DNA from: Ignavibacteriota bacterium
Lineage (GTDB): Bacteria > Bacteroidota > Ignavibacteria > Ignavibacteriales > Melioribacteraceae
Assembly: GCA_016716225.1 (NCBI GenBank)
Contig: JADJWT010000001.1
Location: 2,924,501 to 2,988,500 of the forward strand
DNA: 64,000 bases
Direction of reading: 5' to 3'
Shown one piece after another: positions 38,625 to 46,427 of the stretch; position 1 is the stretch's first letter; every line of letters begins with the position of its first letter. The notes beneath the pieces were generated by a model. It was not told the DNA's origin and searched no databases. It was given only the letters and a program-made list of their open reading frames with translations. Position numbers and translations under genes: made by a program.

Positions 38625-39632
38625 ATGAAACTATCTTTTAAACCGTATACTTTAGAACTAAAACATACATTTACGATTTCGTCAAATTCAAGAACAACAA
38701 CACCAGTTGTTCTAACAGAAATTGAGCATGATGGAATTATTGGTTACGGCGAAGCTTCAATGCCGCCGTATTTGGGTGAATCTCACGAAACTGTTTTGAA
38801 ATTTTTATCAAAAGTAAATTTACAACAATTTAACGATCCTTTTTTATTTGATGAAATTCTAAATTATGTTGATAGTATTGATGAAAAAAATACTGCCGCT
38901 AAAGCATCAATAGATATTGCACTTCATGATTTGGTTGGAAAATTATTAAATAAACCATGGTTTAAAATTTGGGGATTTGATAAATCAAAAACTCCATTTA
39001 CTACTTTTACAATCGGAATTGATAAAGAAGAAATCTTAAAACAAAAAGTTTTGGAAGCAGAACCATATAAAATTCTTAAAATTAAATTGGGAAGCGAAGA
39101 CGATAAAAAATTAATTTCTACAATTAGAAAATTTACTAATAAACCTTTAGCAGTTGACGCAAACCAAGGTTGGAAAGAAAAGGAATTTGCAATCGATTTA
39201 ATTTATTGGCTGAAAGAACAAAATGTGCAAATGATTGAACAACCAATGCCGAAAGAAAAGATTGAAGAAACAGCTTGGCTTACAGAAAAAAGTCCGTTAC
39301 CAATTTTTGCGGATGAATCAGTTCAAAGACTAAATGATGTAGTTTCTGCAAAAGGAATTTTTTCCGGAATAAATATTAAATTGATGAAATGTACTGGAAT
39401 GAGAGAAGCTCACAAAATGTTAACCCTTGCAAAATCCTTGAATATGAAAGTTATGATTGGGTGTATGACTGAAACTTCGTGCGCAATTTCTGCGGCAGCT
39501 CAACTTTCTCCTCTAGTCGATTGGGCGGATTTAGATGGTAATTTACTTATTAAAAATGATCCATATTTTGGTGTAAAAATTATTGACGGTAAAATTTCTT
39601 TGAATGAAAATCCGGGAATTGGGTTGCAATAA
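38625..39632 (+). CDS. L-Ala-D/L-Glu-type dipeptide epimerase (enolase superfamily)
   Basis: Enolase-superfamily protein of 335 residues. Visible are the capping domain start ELKHTFTISSNSRTTTP, the KxK catalytic pair in LKIKLGSEDD, metal ligands in VDANQGW, MIEQPMP and IFADESV, and the second catalytic Lys in GINIKLMKCTGM. The substrate specificity block GCMTETSCAISAA is like that of Ala-Glu epimerases. It would convert L-Ala-D-Glu from murein to L-Ala-L-Glu so that peptidases can use it. Placement after an NlpC/P60 peptidase gene supports this. An ATG at 38625 without a strong ribosome binding site is the start. Confidence 0.88.
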   Translation: MKLSFKPYTLELKHTFTISSNSRTTTPVVLTEIEHDGIIGYGEASMPPYLGESHETVLKFLSKVNLQQFNDPFLFDEILNYVDSIDEKNTAAKASIDIALHDLVGKLLNKPWFKIWGFDKSKTPFTTFTIGIDKEEILKQKVLEAEPYKILKIKLGSEDDKKLISTIRKFTNKPLAVDANQGWKEKEFAIDLIYWLKEQNVQMIEQPMPKEKIEETAWLTEKSPLPIFADESVQRLNDVVSAKGIFSGINIKLMKCTGMREAHKMLTLAKSLNMKVMIGCMTETSCAISAAAQLSPLVDWADLDGNLLIKNDPYFGVKIIDGKISLNENPGIGLQ

Positions 39633-39824
39633 TTATGTTTTTGAATAATTTTAAACATTTCAAAGTATATATTTTCGTGTTAGAATAAATTTTTCAGCTT
39701 TTGCTCAAAATGAAATTTTTTAATTAAATTTTGTGATTCGTAACACATAAAATCTTCAATTATTACCATTTCTTAGTGTTCATAAAATTATTAATATAGA
39801 TAAGCTGAATCCAGAAAAATACTT

Positions 39825-40904
39825 ATGCAGAAGTTTTCCAAAATATTAACGGGTTTTTCATTTTTAGATCAAAAATGGGGAGGAATTTATCCCGGTGGTA
39901 ATTATTTAATTATTGGTTCTAAAAATGCAGGTAAAACTTTGCTTTCGTTAAAAATGATAGAAAATTTTATTTCTTCAAATCTAACCACTGCATTAATTAC
40001 CAATCAACGTATTAAAAATCTGGAAATTCAAGCTTCATCGCTTTATTTCAATATTGAAGATCCAATAAAAACCGGAAAATTATTATTCACCAAAAATGAT
40101 GAAATATTTCAATCGTTAGAAAATTTTAGAAATTTTATAAACGAGAAAAATCCTTCGGTAATTTTTATTGATCAATTATTGCAGAATTTATTTTTTGATT
40201 CAGCAGAAAAATATCTTCAAATTTTAGAAATTCTTGAAGAAAAAAATATTACAATTTTTTCAATTACCAATTTACCTCAAAATGAAAATTCCAAAAATTT
40301 ATTAAAAGAAATTCTTCAATATACAACAGGAATTATTCAGCTTCAAAGAAGTTCAGAAAAGAGAATTTATTCGGGACAAATTACAATTAAACCCAATATT
40401 GGTCATATTGAAGGCGAGTTTGAAACAAATTACAAAGTTGTTCCAATAAAAGGTTTTGTAACTCTTGCGGATAATGAAAATGATATTTTAAAATTACTTT
40501 CCAAAGTAAATTCAGAGTATGATATTTTAGAGCAAAATCAAAAATTTGATTATACAATAATTTATGATTTGGAAGAATTTAAATTATTGACCGAAAGCAG
40601 AAAATCTTACGCACAAAAAACAAACACGCAGGTAAATATTATTACATACAAAATTAAAAATGAAATTGTTGATGCAATTGAATTGTGCAGAATTATTCAA
40701 AAAGGTTTAAACACCGGAGATAAAATCAGTTACAAAAAAAATACGGTTTATATTCTTCCGCAGAATAATGAATCCGAAGTTGTTGAAAAACTAATTAAAA
40801 ATCTTGATAAAAATATTTCCGATTCATTTAAACATATTCCCGGAATTGAATTTTTAATTACGAAACGAAAGGAATTTTTAACTTCAACATTTATATTAAA
40901 TTAA
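39825..40904 (+). CDS. KaiC/RadA-like RecA-fold ATPase
   Basis: A single RecA-like domain: FSFLDQKWGGIYPGGNYLI leads to Walker A GSKNAGKT (residues 31-38); the Walker B strand is SVIFIDQLLQ (Asp 116). The layout resembles single-domain KaiC-like proteins, but the acidic pair usual after Walker A-beta2 (Glu-Glu) is not clear. The C-terminal ~150 residues (from KVVPIKGF) are not recognisable. The gene ends three bases before a giant kinase-like protein, so the two are almost surely cotranslated and may work as a sensor unit. No DNA-binding or RadA zinc motif is seen. The 192 bases before it contain no gene I can support. Confidence 0.7.
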   Translation: MQKFSKILTGFSFLDQKWGGIYPGGNYLIIGSKNAGKTLLSLKMIENFISSNLTTALITNQRIKNLEIQASSLYFNIEDPIKTGKLLFTKNDEIFQSLENFRNFINEKNPSVIFIDQLLQNLFFDSAEKYLQILEILEEKNITIFSITNLPQNENSKNLLKEILQYTTGIIQLQRSSEKRIYSGQITIKPNIGHIEGEFETNYKVVPIKGFVTLADNENDILKLLSKVNSEYDILEQNQKFDYTIIYDLEEFKLLTESRKSYAQKTNTQVNIITYKIKNEIVDAIELCRIIQKGLNTGDKISYKKNTVYILPQNNESEVVEKLIKNLDKNISDSFKHIPGIEFLITKRKEFLTSTFILN

Positions 40905-40907
40905 AAT

Positions 40908-43856
40908 ATGACCATAACTGAACAAATATTAAATTTACTTGAAATGAATGAAAGCATACCAGCATTGGTTCTTAATCAATTTGCTGATGTTGTTGCAAAG
41001 AATGATGTTTGGTCAAAATATTTTAATAATGCCGAAACCGGAAAAAGTTTTTATAATATTTTTGATAAAAATACATCGTTGTTGATTAAAAGCAGTTTGA
41101 TTGATTCTAAAACTTTTCAAAAAGTTAAAACAAGAGAAATCCAATATTTATCTTCCGGAAAAATTAAAAATTTCCAACTCGTAATTTCGCCTTTTAAAAT
41201 TCAAAATAATTTGTATTTCTATTTTTTAATTTATGATGAAAGTCATACAAACAATTTTATAGTTTATCCAACTATTGATGATTTCAGTTATTACAAAAAA
41301 TATGAATACATTTTTAATTTACTTAAAACTGAAGATCGAGAAAATCAAATTATTAATAATCTAAAGTATTACGTTGAAATTGAGAAAGAGCCGATTGCAC
41401 TCAAAGATTTTTCAAATTTCCTTTTGATGAATCAAAGTTTTAGAACATTCATGCTTCCCGAAGAAAATAAGCAAGATATTTCGCTTAATGTTAGAATAAA
41501 AACAAGCGAACTTCTGCTGATTATTTATTCTCTCGAAAAAGAAATTTTCGGCTCGCAAAATATTTTTGTAATTGAAAACACTTTCCCAAATAAAATAAAT
41601 ATTGCAGAAAGCAGTAAAATTTTAATTTTTCCTTTTATCAGAAAAAATGAAACTTTAATAATCGGTAAACTTGATTTACAAGCAAAATTCGGACAGCCGA
41701 CAAATGTCGAAAGTCCGAAAATTGAAGAACAGCAAATTAAAAGTGATGTTCCGACAATAATTTACGATGCAAATAATTTTGATATTTTAGATGTGAATAA
41801 ACAATGTGCAGAAATTTATGGTTATGATATAGATGAATTGAAGAAAATGAATTTGATTGAATTATTTCCACCGGAAGATATGCAGAAATTGTTAAGTCCA
41901 GAAATAGATGCAGAAAAAATTGAATATACACAGATAAAAAAAGATGGAAACAAAATTAAAATTTTAGCTAAAAGAGAAAATACAATTTGGCAAAATAGAA
42001 ATGCTTATTTGGAAATAATCGAAATTGCTGATGAAAATGAAAAAATAATTTCTGAAGAAAAAATTGATATAGAAATAATTCCGCAAATTGAAAATGCTGA
42101 AATTGAACCGGTAGAAATTTCGAATGGAATAACAGAAAATAATATTGAAGTAATAAATACGGTTGAGGAAAATTCAGAATCTGTAAAAGTTGAAGAATTG
42201 GTTGAAGAAGAAATTTTAGAAAATAAAATTGATAATGAAAAATTAACGGAAATCCCAAATGGAATTTCTTCTGAGCAAAATATAATTTCTGATGAAATAA
42301 AAAGTGAAGAAAAAATTCCCGATGCTAAACCAAATTTTTACCAGAAAGAAATTGCAAAAGACAATAAAGAAATTTCTCCGTTTTTATCATTTTTATTTCA
42401 TGAATTATTAACGCCGGTAAATGTGATTTTGGGTTTTGTTCAAGAAATTATTGATAGCATTGATAATCTTTCTGAAGAACAAGAAGAATCGGCAAAAATA
42501 ATAAAAGAAAATCAGCAAATTTTATTGCAGACAATGAATTCCGCAGTTCAGTATGCAAAGCTTGAAGAAAATCTTCTGCCCATAAAAGTTGAAGAATTTA
42601 ATTTTAAAAATCATATTCTTGATATTGAAGAAAGTGTTTCCAGACTTGCGGAAAAACAAAATGTTAAATTAAATTTCACTCAGTCTTTTGATAAACTTAT
42701 TCTGCAAAACGATCGACAAAAACTTTTAGCAGCAATAAGTTATTTTCTAAAACTTGTCATAAATCTAACTGAGACGAAAGAAGTTTTTGTAAAATTACAT
42801 TCAACGGAAGATAACTTAATAATTTCTGTTAAAGATAAACTTTCCGAAATTTCTGAAAATTTGCTAAATAATATTTTAGAACTTTATAATTCGCCAAAAA
42901 GTTCTATAAATAATAATTTGGGATTATCATCAATTACACTGCGACTTTCACAAAAATTGAATGATGTAATTTTTGCAAAAGTTACAAATCTAATTTCGGA
43001 AAATATAAATACTGCATCTTTAGTAATTCCAATTAATATTGATAAACATAAAGTTGTTTCTGAACAAACCGATTTTACAAATCCGGTTTCAACAATAAAT
43101 GAATTAACCGAAAGTGAAAAAGAAATTCCGGCAGATAATTTAGAAAATAAAATTGATGAAATTGTAGAAAGTGAAATTGATGAAAAAAATATTATTGAAA
43201 ATGATGAAATGATTTTTGATGAAGATGATTTGGAAGAATTTTCGGATGAAATTTTACATGAAGAAATTTCTGAAATTAAACTTGAAGATTCTGAAATAGT
43301 TTTGGAAAATGAAGAAAATAATTCTGCAAATTCTGAAATGAAATATGAAGAAACCAAAATTATTTTTGAAGAACCAAAAATTCCAAATGAAATTGATGAA
43401 ATAATAATTGAAGATTTTAGCGAAGATGAAGTTTTAGAAAAAGAAACTGAAATTGTAAAAGAAGAAAAGACAATTAAGAAATTCAATATTTCTGAAATTT
43501 CTTGCTTATTTATTGATGATTCAATTGATGCGCAATTGTTGTTCAAATCTCAAATGCATGATTTAAAACAGTTGAGTATGACATCAAATTTAATTGATGC
43601 ATTGCCGCTTTTAGAAAAATTCAATTTTGATATAATTTTAGTTGATATAAATCTCAACCACAAATTCAACGGTTTTGATGCACTGAAAATTATTCGTCAA
43701 TTTAGTGATTATAAAACTACACCGATTGCCGCACTTACCGCATATCCTTTTGAAGGAGATAGAGAAAAATTCTTAATGTTCGGATTTACGGATTATTTTG
43801 TAAAACCATTATTAAGAGAAAATTTGCTAAAATCTTTCGAAGAAATTCTTTCGTAA
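40908..43856 (+). CDS. Large PAS / histidine-kinase-like / receiver protein with acidic linkers
   Basis: 982 residues. Order: an N-terminal region of ~270 residues without clear family; a PAS domain (about 283-375, with LDVNKQCAEIYGYDIDELKK); an acidic linker (about 385-475); a kinase dimerisation helix with H-box FHELLTPVNVILGF (His 498); a HATPase-like region; a second very acidic linker (about 725-860); and a receiver domain with IDDSID and phospho-acceptor Asp 913 in ILVDINLN plus Lys in FVKPLL. In the HATPase part the N-box Asn is missing (SYFLKLVINL), and the G1 box reads VKDKLSEI, so ATP binding is doubtful. It pairs with the KaiC-like gene just upstream. Confidence 0.8.
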   Translation: MTITEQILNLLEMNESIPALVLNQFADVVAKNDVWSKYFNNAETGKSFYNIFDKNTSLLIKSSLIDSKTFQKVKTREIQYLSSGKIKNFQLVISPFKIQNNLYFYFLIYDESHTNNFIVYPTIDDFSYYKKYEYIFNLLKTEDRENQIINNLKYYVEIEKEPIALKDFSNFLLMNQSFRTFMLPEENKQDISLNVRIKTSELLLIIYSLEKEIFGSQNIFVIENTFPNKINIAESSKILIFPFIRKNETLIIGKLDLQAKFGQPTNVESPKIEEQQIKSDVPTIIYDANNFDILDVNKQCAEIYGYDIDELKKMNLIELFPPEDMQKLLSPEIDAEKIEYTQIKKDGNKIKILAKRENTIWQNRNAYLEIIEIADENEKIISEEKIDIEIIPQIENAEIEPVEISNGITENNIEVINTVEENSESVKVEELVEEEILENKIDNEKLTEIPNGISSEQNIISDEIKSEEKIPDAKPNFYQKEIAKDNKEISPFLSFLFHELLTPVNVILGFVQEIIDSIDNLSEEQEESAKIIKENQQILLQTMNSAVQYAKLEENLLPIKVEEFNFKNHILDIEESVSRLAEKQNVKLNFTQSFDKLILQNDRQKLLAAISYFLKLVINLTETKEVFVKLHSTEDNLIISVKDKLSEISENLLNNILELYNSPKSSINNNLGLSSITLRLSQKLNDVIFAKVTNLISENINTASLVIPINIDKHKVVSEQTDFTNPVSTINELTESEKEIPADNLENKIDEIVESEIDEKNIIENDEMIFDEDDLEEFSDEILHEEISEIKLEDSEIVLENEENNSANSEMKYEETKIIFEEPKIPNEIDEIIIEDFSEDEVLEKETEIVKEEKTIKKFNISEISCLFIDDSIDAQLLFKSQMHDLKQLSMTSNLIDALPLLEKFNFDIILVDINLNHKFNGFDALKIIRQFSDYKTTPIAALTAYPFEGDREKFLMFGFTDYFVKPLLRENLLKSFEEILS

Positions 43857-43918
43857 AGATTTAGAAAACTATCTTTCAAATTCCGCAAAAAATAAAAATG
43901 TTGCTCAAATTTTTATTC

Positions 43919-43967
43919 TTGACAATCTAATTCTGTGTTTGTAAATTATACCATACAAATGTATGGT
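43919..43967 (+). promoter_or_regulatory. lexA promoter with palindromic operator (candidate SOS box)
   Basis: TTGACA (43919-43924), a 17-base spacer and TAAATT (43942-43947) form a good promoter. Directly after it lies ACCATACAAATGTATGGT (43950-43967), a perfect 8-2-8 palindrome that would cover the transcription start. A palindrome there is what self-repression by LexA needs. The assignment is an inference; the rest of 43857-44205 holds only the leader described next. Confidence 0.65.
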
Positions 43968-43979
43968 GTTTTAAGAAAA

Positions 43980-44205
43980 GATAAAAAACAGAGTAAGATT
44001 AAGAAGAAAATAAGAAAAAGAAAGAGAAGAAAAACAGAATAATTAATAATGCAACATTACAAATCTGTTTGGTAAAAAAAATATTTTGAAATCTGAAAAC
44101 TTATTTTTGCTTCAATTTTTTAATTTTTTCTCTTTTTCTTACTCTTAATCTTATTCTTAATCTTTTTTTTAAATCTTTTTTTTGTGTGACTAACCAGCCG
44201 AAGGT
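43980..44205 (+). repeat. Purine-rich and pyrimidine-rich arms in the lexA leader
   Basis: An almost pure A/G stretch (about 43978-44038, with AGATTAAGAAGAAAATAAG) is mirrored by an almost pure T/C stretch (about 44111-44182, with CTTACTCTTAATCTTATTC). The arms are imperfectly complementary and could pair into a long hairpin in the leader RNA or the DNA. No gene is present. If the promoter at 43919 is used, the lexA leader is about 250 bases long. Confidence 0.5.
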
Positions 44206-44211
44206 GTGCTT

Positions 44212-44832
44212 ATGCCAAAAGAATTAACAAAAACTCAGCAAAAAATTTTAGAATTTTTAACGGAATCCAAACTAAAAGGATTTATGCCTACTCTTGCAGA
44301 AATTGCAAAAAAGTTTGGATATGAAAATCGCTCAACAGTTCAGCAGCATTTGCAAGCAATTGAGAAAAAAGGGTACATAAGAAGAAGTTCAAAACTTTCA
44401 CGCGGAATTGAACTTTTGCTGGAGGATAAATTTTTTATTCCAAAGCCAATTCTTGGTGAAGTTGCTGCGGGAAATCCGCTAACAATTTATCCCGATGCGA
44501 TTGATACAATTGAACTTCCCACAATTGCGCACATGCCAAAAGATTCATTTTTGCTTCGTGTAAAAGGAGACAGTTTAAAAGATGCTTACATTTTCAGCGG
44601 CGATGTGGTAATTGTAAATCCCAATTTGGAACCGGTAAACGGAAAAATTGTTGCTGCAATTTTAGATGATGCGGCGGTTGTTAAAAGGTTTTTTAAAAAA
44701 TCAAATTCAATTGAGCTTCATTCGGAAAATCCGGAATACCAGCCAATAATAATTAAAAAAAATTATGTCAATTTTAAAGTAGTTGGAATTGTTGTAGGAA
44801 TTTACAGAAACATGGAAACAATGGCGGGATGA
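44212..44832 (+). CDS. lexA: LexA repressor
   Basis: N-terminal winged helix: ELTKTQQKILEFLTES, the recognition helix region SVQ-like RSTVQQHLQAIEKKGYI. The self-cleavage site is Ala86-Gly87 in EVAAGNP. The serine of the Ser/Lys dyad is in VKGDSL (Ser 121), and the lysine in DAAVVKRF (Lys 158). All parts needed for RecA-stimulated self-cleavage are present, so it should be an active SOS repressor. Start: ATG at 44212 is preferred, with AAGGTG before it; a GTG at 44206 is in frame. A palindrome overlaps its probable promoter. Confidence 0.93.
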   Translation: MPKELTKTQQKILEFLTESKLKGFMPTLAEIAKKFGYENRSTVQQHLQAIEKKGYIRRSSKLSRGIELLLEDKFFIPKPILGEVAAGNPLTIYPDAIDTIELPTIAHMPKDSFLLRVKGDSLKDAYIFSGDVVIVNPNLEPVNGKIVAAILDDAAVVKRFFKKSNSIELHSENPEYQPIIIKKNYVNFKVVGIVVGIYRNMETMAG

Positions 44833-44845
44833 AAAGAGAAAAGCC

Positions 44846-45307
44846 TTAACCACAAAGGACACAAAGAAAGGCGCACAAAAGCACAAAGGAAAGAAAAATG
44901 AATGAAGATCAATTATCGAATGTTGTAATAGGTTTAGCAATAAATGTTCATAAAAATTTAGGACCCGGATTATTAGAATCGGCATATGAAGAATGTTTGT
45001 TTTATGAATTAAATAAAAATGGATTGTTTGTTGAAAAACAAAAACCAATGCCATTGATTTATGAAGAAGTTAAATTGGATTGTGGTTATAGAATTGATTT
45101 AATGATTGAAAGAAAATTAATTTTAGAAATTAAATCAGTTGAAGCATTGAATGATGTGCATTTAGCTCAGATATTAATTTATTTAAAATTAGCTGAATGC
45201 AAGCTTGGTTTATTGATTAATTTCAATGTAAAATATTTGAAAGATGGAATCAAAAGAGTTATTCTTTGAGTTCTTTGTGAAAAAAACTTTGTGATCTTTG
45301 TGGTTAA
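44846..45307 (+). mobile_element. GxxExxY gene bounded by inverted ACCACAAAG-type repeats
   Basis: The left arm (44846-44890) begins TTAACCACAAAGGACACAAA. The right arm (45271-45307) ends with CTTTGTGGTTAA, its inverted complement. Both arms contain several CACAAAG units in opposite orientation. The only gene inside is the GxxExxY protein gene. The arms plus gene look like a discrete insert between lexA and the alkyltransferase gene. A similar pair of arms without a gene lies at 45821-45908. I recall GxxExxY genes in many phyla with such repeats, but the mobility mechanism is not known to me. Confidence 0.6.
44898..45269 (+). CDS. GxxExxY protein (PD-(D/E)xK nuclease-like)
   Basis: 123 residues. 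The name-giving motif is GPGLLESAYEECL (G-x-x-E-x-x-Y, residues about 17-28). The nuclease-like core follows: DCGYRIDLMIERKLILEIKSVE, with Asp in RIDLMI and the E-x-K pair in LEIKS, as in the PD-(D/E)xK fold. The C-terminus LLINFNVKYLKDGIKRVIL is also typical. No biological role is established. It is intact and sits between inverted repeats in a unit inserted among DNA-repair genes. Confidence 0.9.
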   Translation: MNEDQLSNVVIGLAINVHKNLGPGLLESAYEECLFYELNKNGLFVEKQKPMPLIYEEVKLDCGYRIDLMIERKLILEIKSVEALNDVHLAQILIYLKLAECKLGLLINFNVKYLKDGIKRVIL

Positions 45308-45317
45308 AAGGGGTAAA

Positions 45318-45815
45318 ATGAAAACTAAATTTGTTACATATCTTAAATCTCCAATTGGAGAAATAAAAATTACCGCTGAAGAAAATTTTATTACTTCCAT
45401 TCTTTTCGTTTTTGACGATACAGAAATAGAAGCGGAAAATATAAATCCCGTTTTAACCCAATGTAAAAAGGAACTTGCTGAATATTTTGTTGGGAAAAGA
45501 AATGAGTTTACTATTCCAATAAAACAAGAAGGTACGGAATTCCAACAAAAAGTTTGGAATGAATTACTCAAAATCCCTTATGCAAAAACTGTCTCTTACA
45601 ATTTTATTGCAGGATCTCTAGGTGATAAAAAATCAATTAGAGCAGTAGGTGCAACAAATGGAAGAAACCAAATATCTATTATTGTTCCGTGCCATAGAGT
45701 AATTGGAAGCGATGGAAGTCTTACCGGATATGCCGGCGGATTGTGGAGAAAAAAGTGGTTGCTCAATCATGAAAAAGAATTTTCCGGTGAAGAAAAACAA
45801 ATGGAGATGTTTTAA
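45318..45815 (+). CDS. ogt: Methylated-DNA-protein-cysteine methyltransferase
   Basis: 166 residues. The C-terminal DNA-binding and transfer domain has GTEFQQKVWNELLKIPYAKTV (helix-turn-helix and Tyr), the Arg finger region SIRAVGATNGRN, and the acceptor Cys in IIVPCHRVIGSDG. It transfers alkyl groups from O6-alkylguanine to its own Cys once. No Ada-type N-terminal domain is present. The ATG at 45318 is chosen although the frame is open further up, because the upstream part lies in the repeat arm. Repeat elements flank the gene on both sides. Confidence 0.93.
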   Translation: MKTKFVTYLKSPIGEIKITAEENFITSILFVFDDTEIEAENINPVLTQCKKELAEYFVGKRNEFTIPIKQEGTEFQQKVWNELLKIPYAKTVSYNFIAGSLGDKKSIRAVGATNGRNQISIIVPCHRVIGSDGSLTGYAGGLWRKKWLLNHEKEFSGEEKQMEMF

Positions 45816-45820
45816 AGAAT

Positions 45821-45908
45821 TTAACCACAAAGAACACGAAGAAAAATATCCACAAAGAATATTAACTTTGTATTCTTTGTGAATAATCTTTGTGTACTTT
45901 GTGGTTTA
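45821..45908. repeat. Gene-less copy of the ACCACAAAG inverted repeat pair
   Basis: The left arm (45821-45860) starts TTAACCACAAAGAACACGAA. The right arm (45872-45907) ends CTTTGTGTACTTTGTGGTTTA, its near-perfect complement. The arms would fold into a hairpin with about 35 pairs and an 11-base loop. The arms match the ends of the GxxExxY unit at 44846-45307 in sequence and orientation, so this looks like an internally deleted or MITE-like derivative. Confidence 0.65.
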
Positions 45909-45935
45909 TCTTTTCATTCATTTATTTGAGATCAA

Positions 45936-46355
45936 ATGTATATCCAAACAGAAATAAATCTTAAACCTAAAAATCGCGGATTTCACATAATTACTCGCGA
46001 AATTGAAAATGCAATTCCCGAAATGAAAAATATAAAAATTGGGATAGCAAATATTTTTATAAAACATACATCCGCATCATTAACAATAAACGAAAATGTA
46101 TCGCCGGATGTTCGCAGAGATATGGAAAAATATTTTAATAATATTGTTTCGGAAAAAATTTCTTATTTTGAACATACTTATGAAGGCGCAGATGACATGC
46201 CAGCACACATAAAATCTTCATTGCTTGGACCATCGCTTACAATTCCAATAACAGATGGAAAATTAAATTTGGGTACTTGGCAAGGAATTTATCTTTGTGA
46301 GCACAGAGATTACGGCGGCTCAAGAAAAATTGTAATTACTTTAATGGGAGAATAA
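45936..46355 (+). CDS. yjbQ: YjbQ/UPF0047 family protein
   Basis: 139 residues. Family blocks are GFHIITREIENAIPE, IFIKHTSASLTINENVSPDVRRDME, YEGADDMPAHIKSSLLG and GTWQGIYLCEHRDYGGSRKI, with three conserved His that bind a metal. Some members complement thiamine-phosphate synthase mutants, but the natural role is not settled. It is intact. It follows the hairpin repeat and shows no obvious link to the DNA-repair genes. Confidence 0.92.
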   Translation: MYIQTEINLKPKNRGFHIITREIENAIPEMKNIKIGIANIFIKHTSASLTINENVSPDVRRDMEKYFNNIVSEKISYFEHTYEGADDMPAHIKSSLLGPSLTIPITDGKLNLGTWQGIYLCEHRDYGGSRKIVITLMGE

Positions 46356-46427
46356 TTTCCATCGATTTTGTTATAAAATTGTGATACTTTTATTTTAATT
46401 GTCTTCAAAAAAGAAAGTATTTATAAA

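Noticed and set aside
42884..43546. Ser-rich open frame on the minus strand
   Set aside because: It is the mirror of the acidic linker region (GAA/GAT read backwards gives TTC/ATC and Ser-rich sequence) and lies wholly inside the kinase-like gene.
44898..45269. Restriction enzyme or defence nuclease
   Set aside because: The PD-(D/E)xK-like core is of the GxxExxY kind, with no methyltransferase or specificity subunit beside it.
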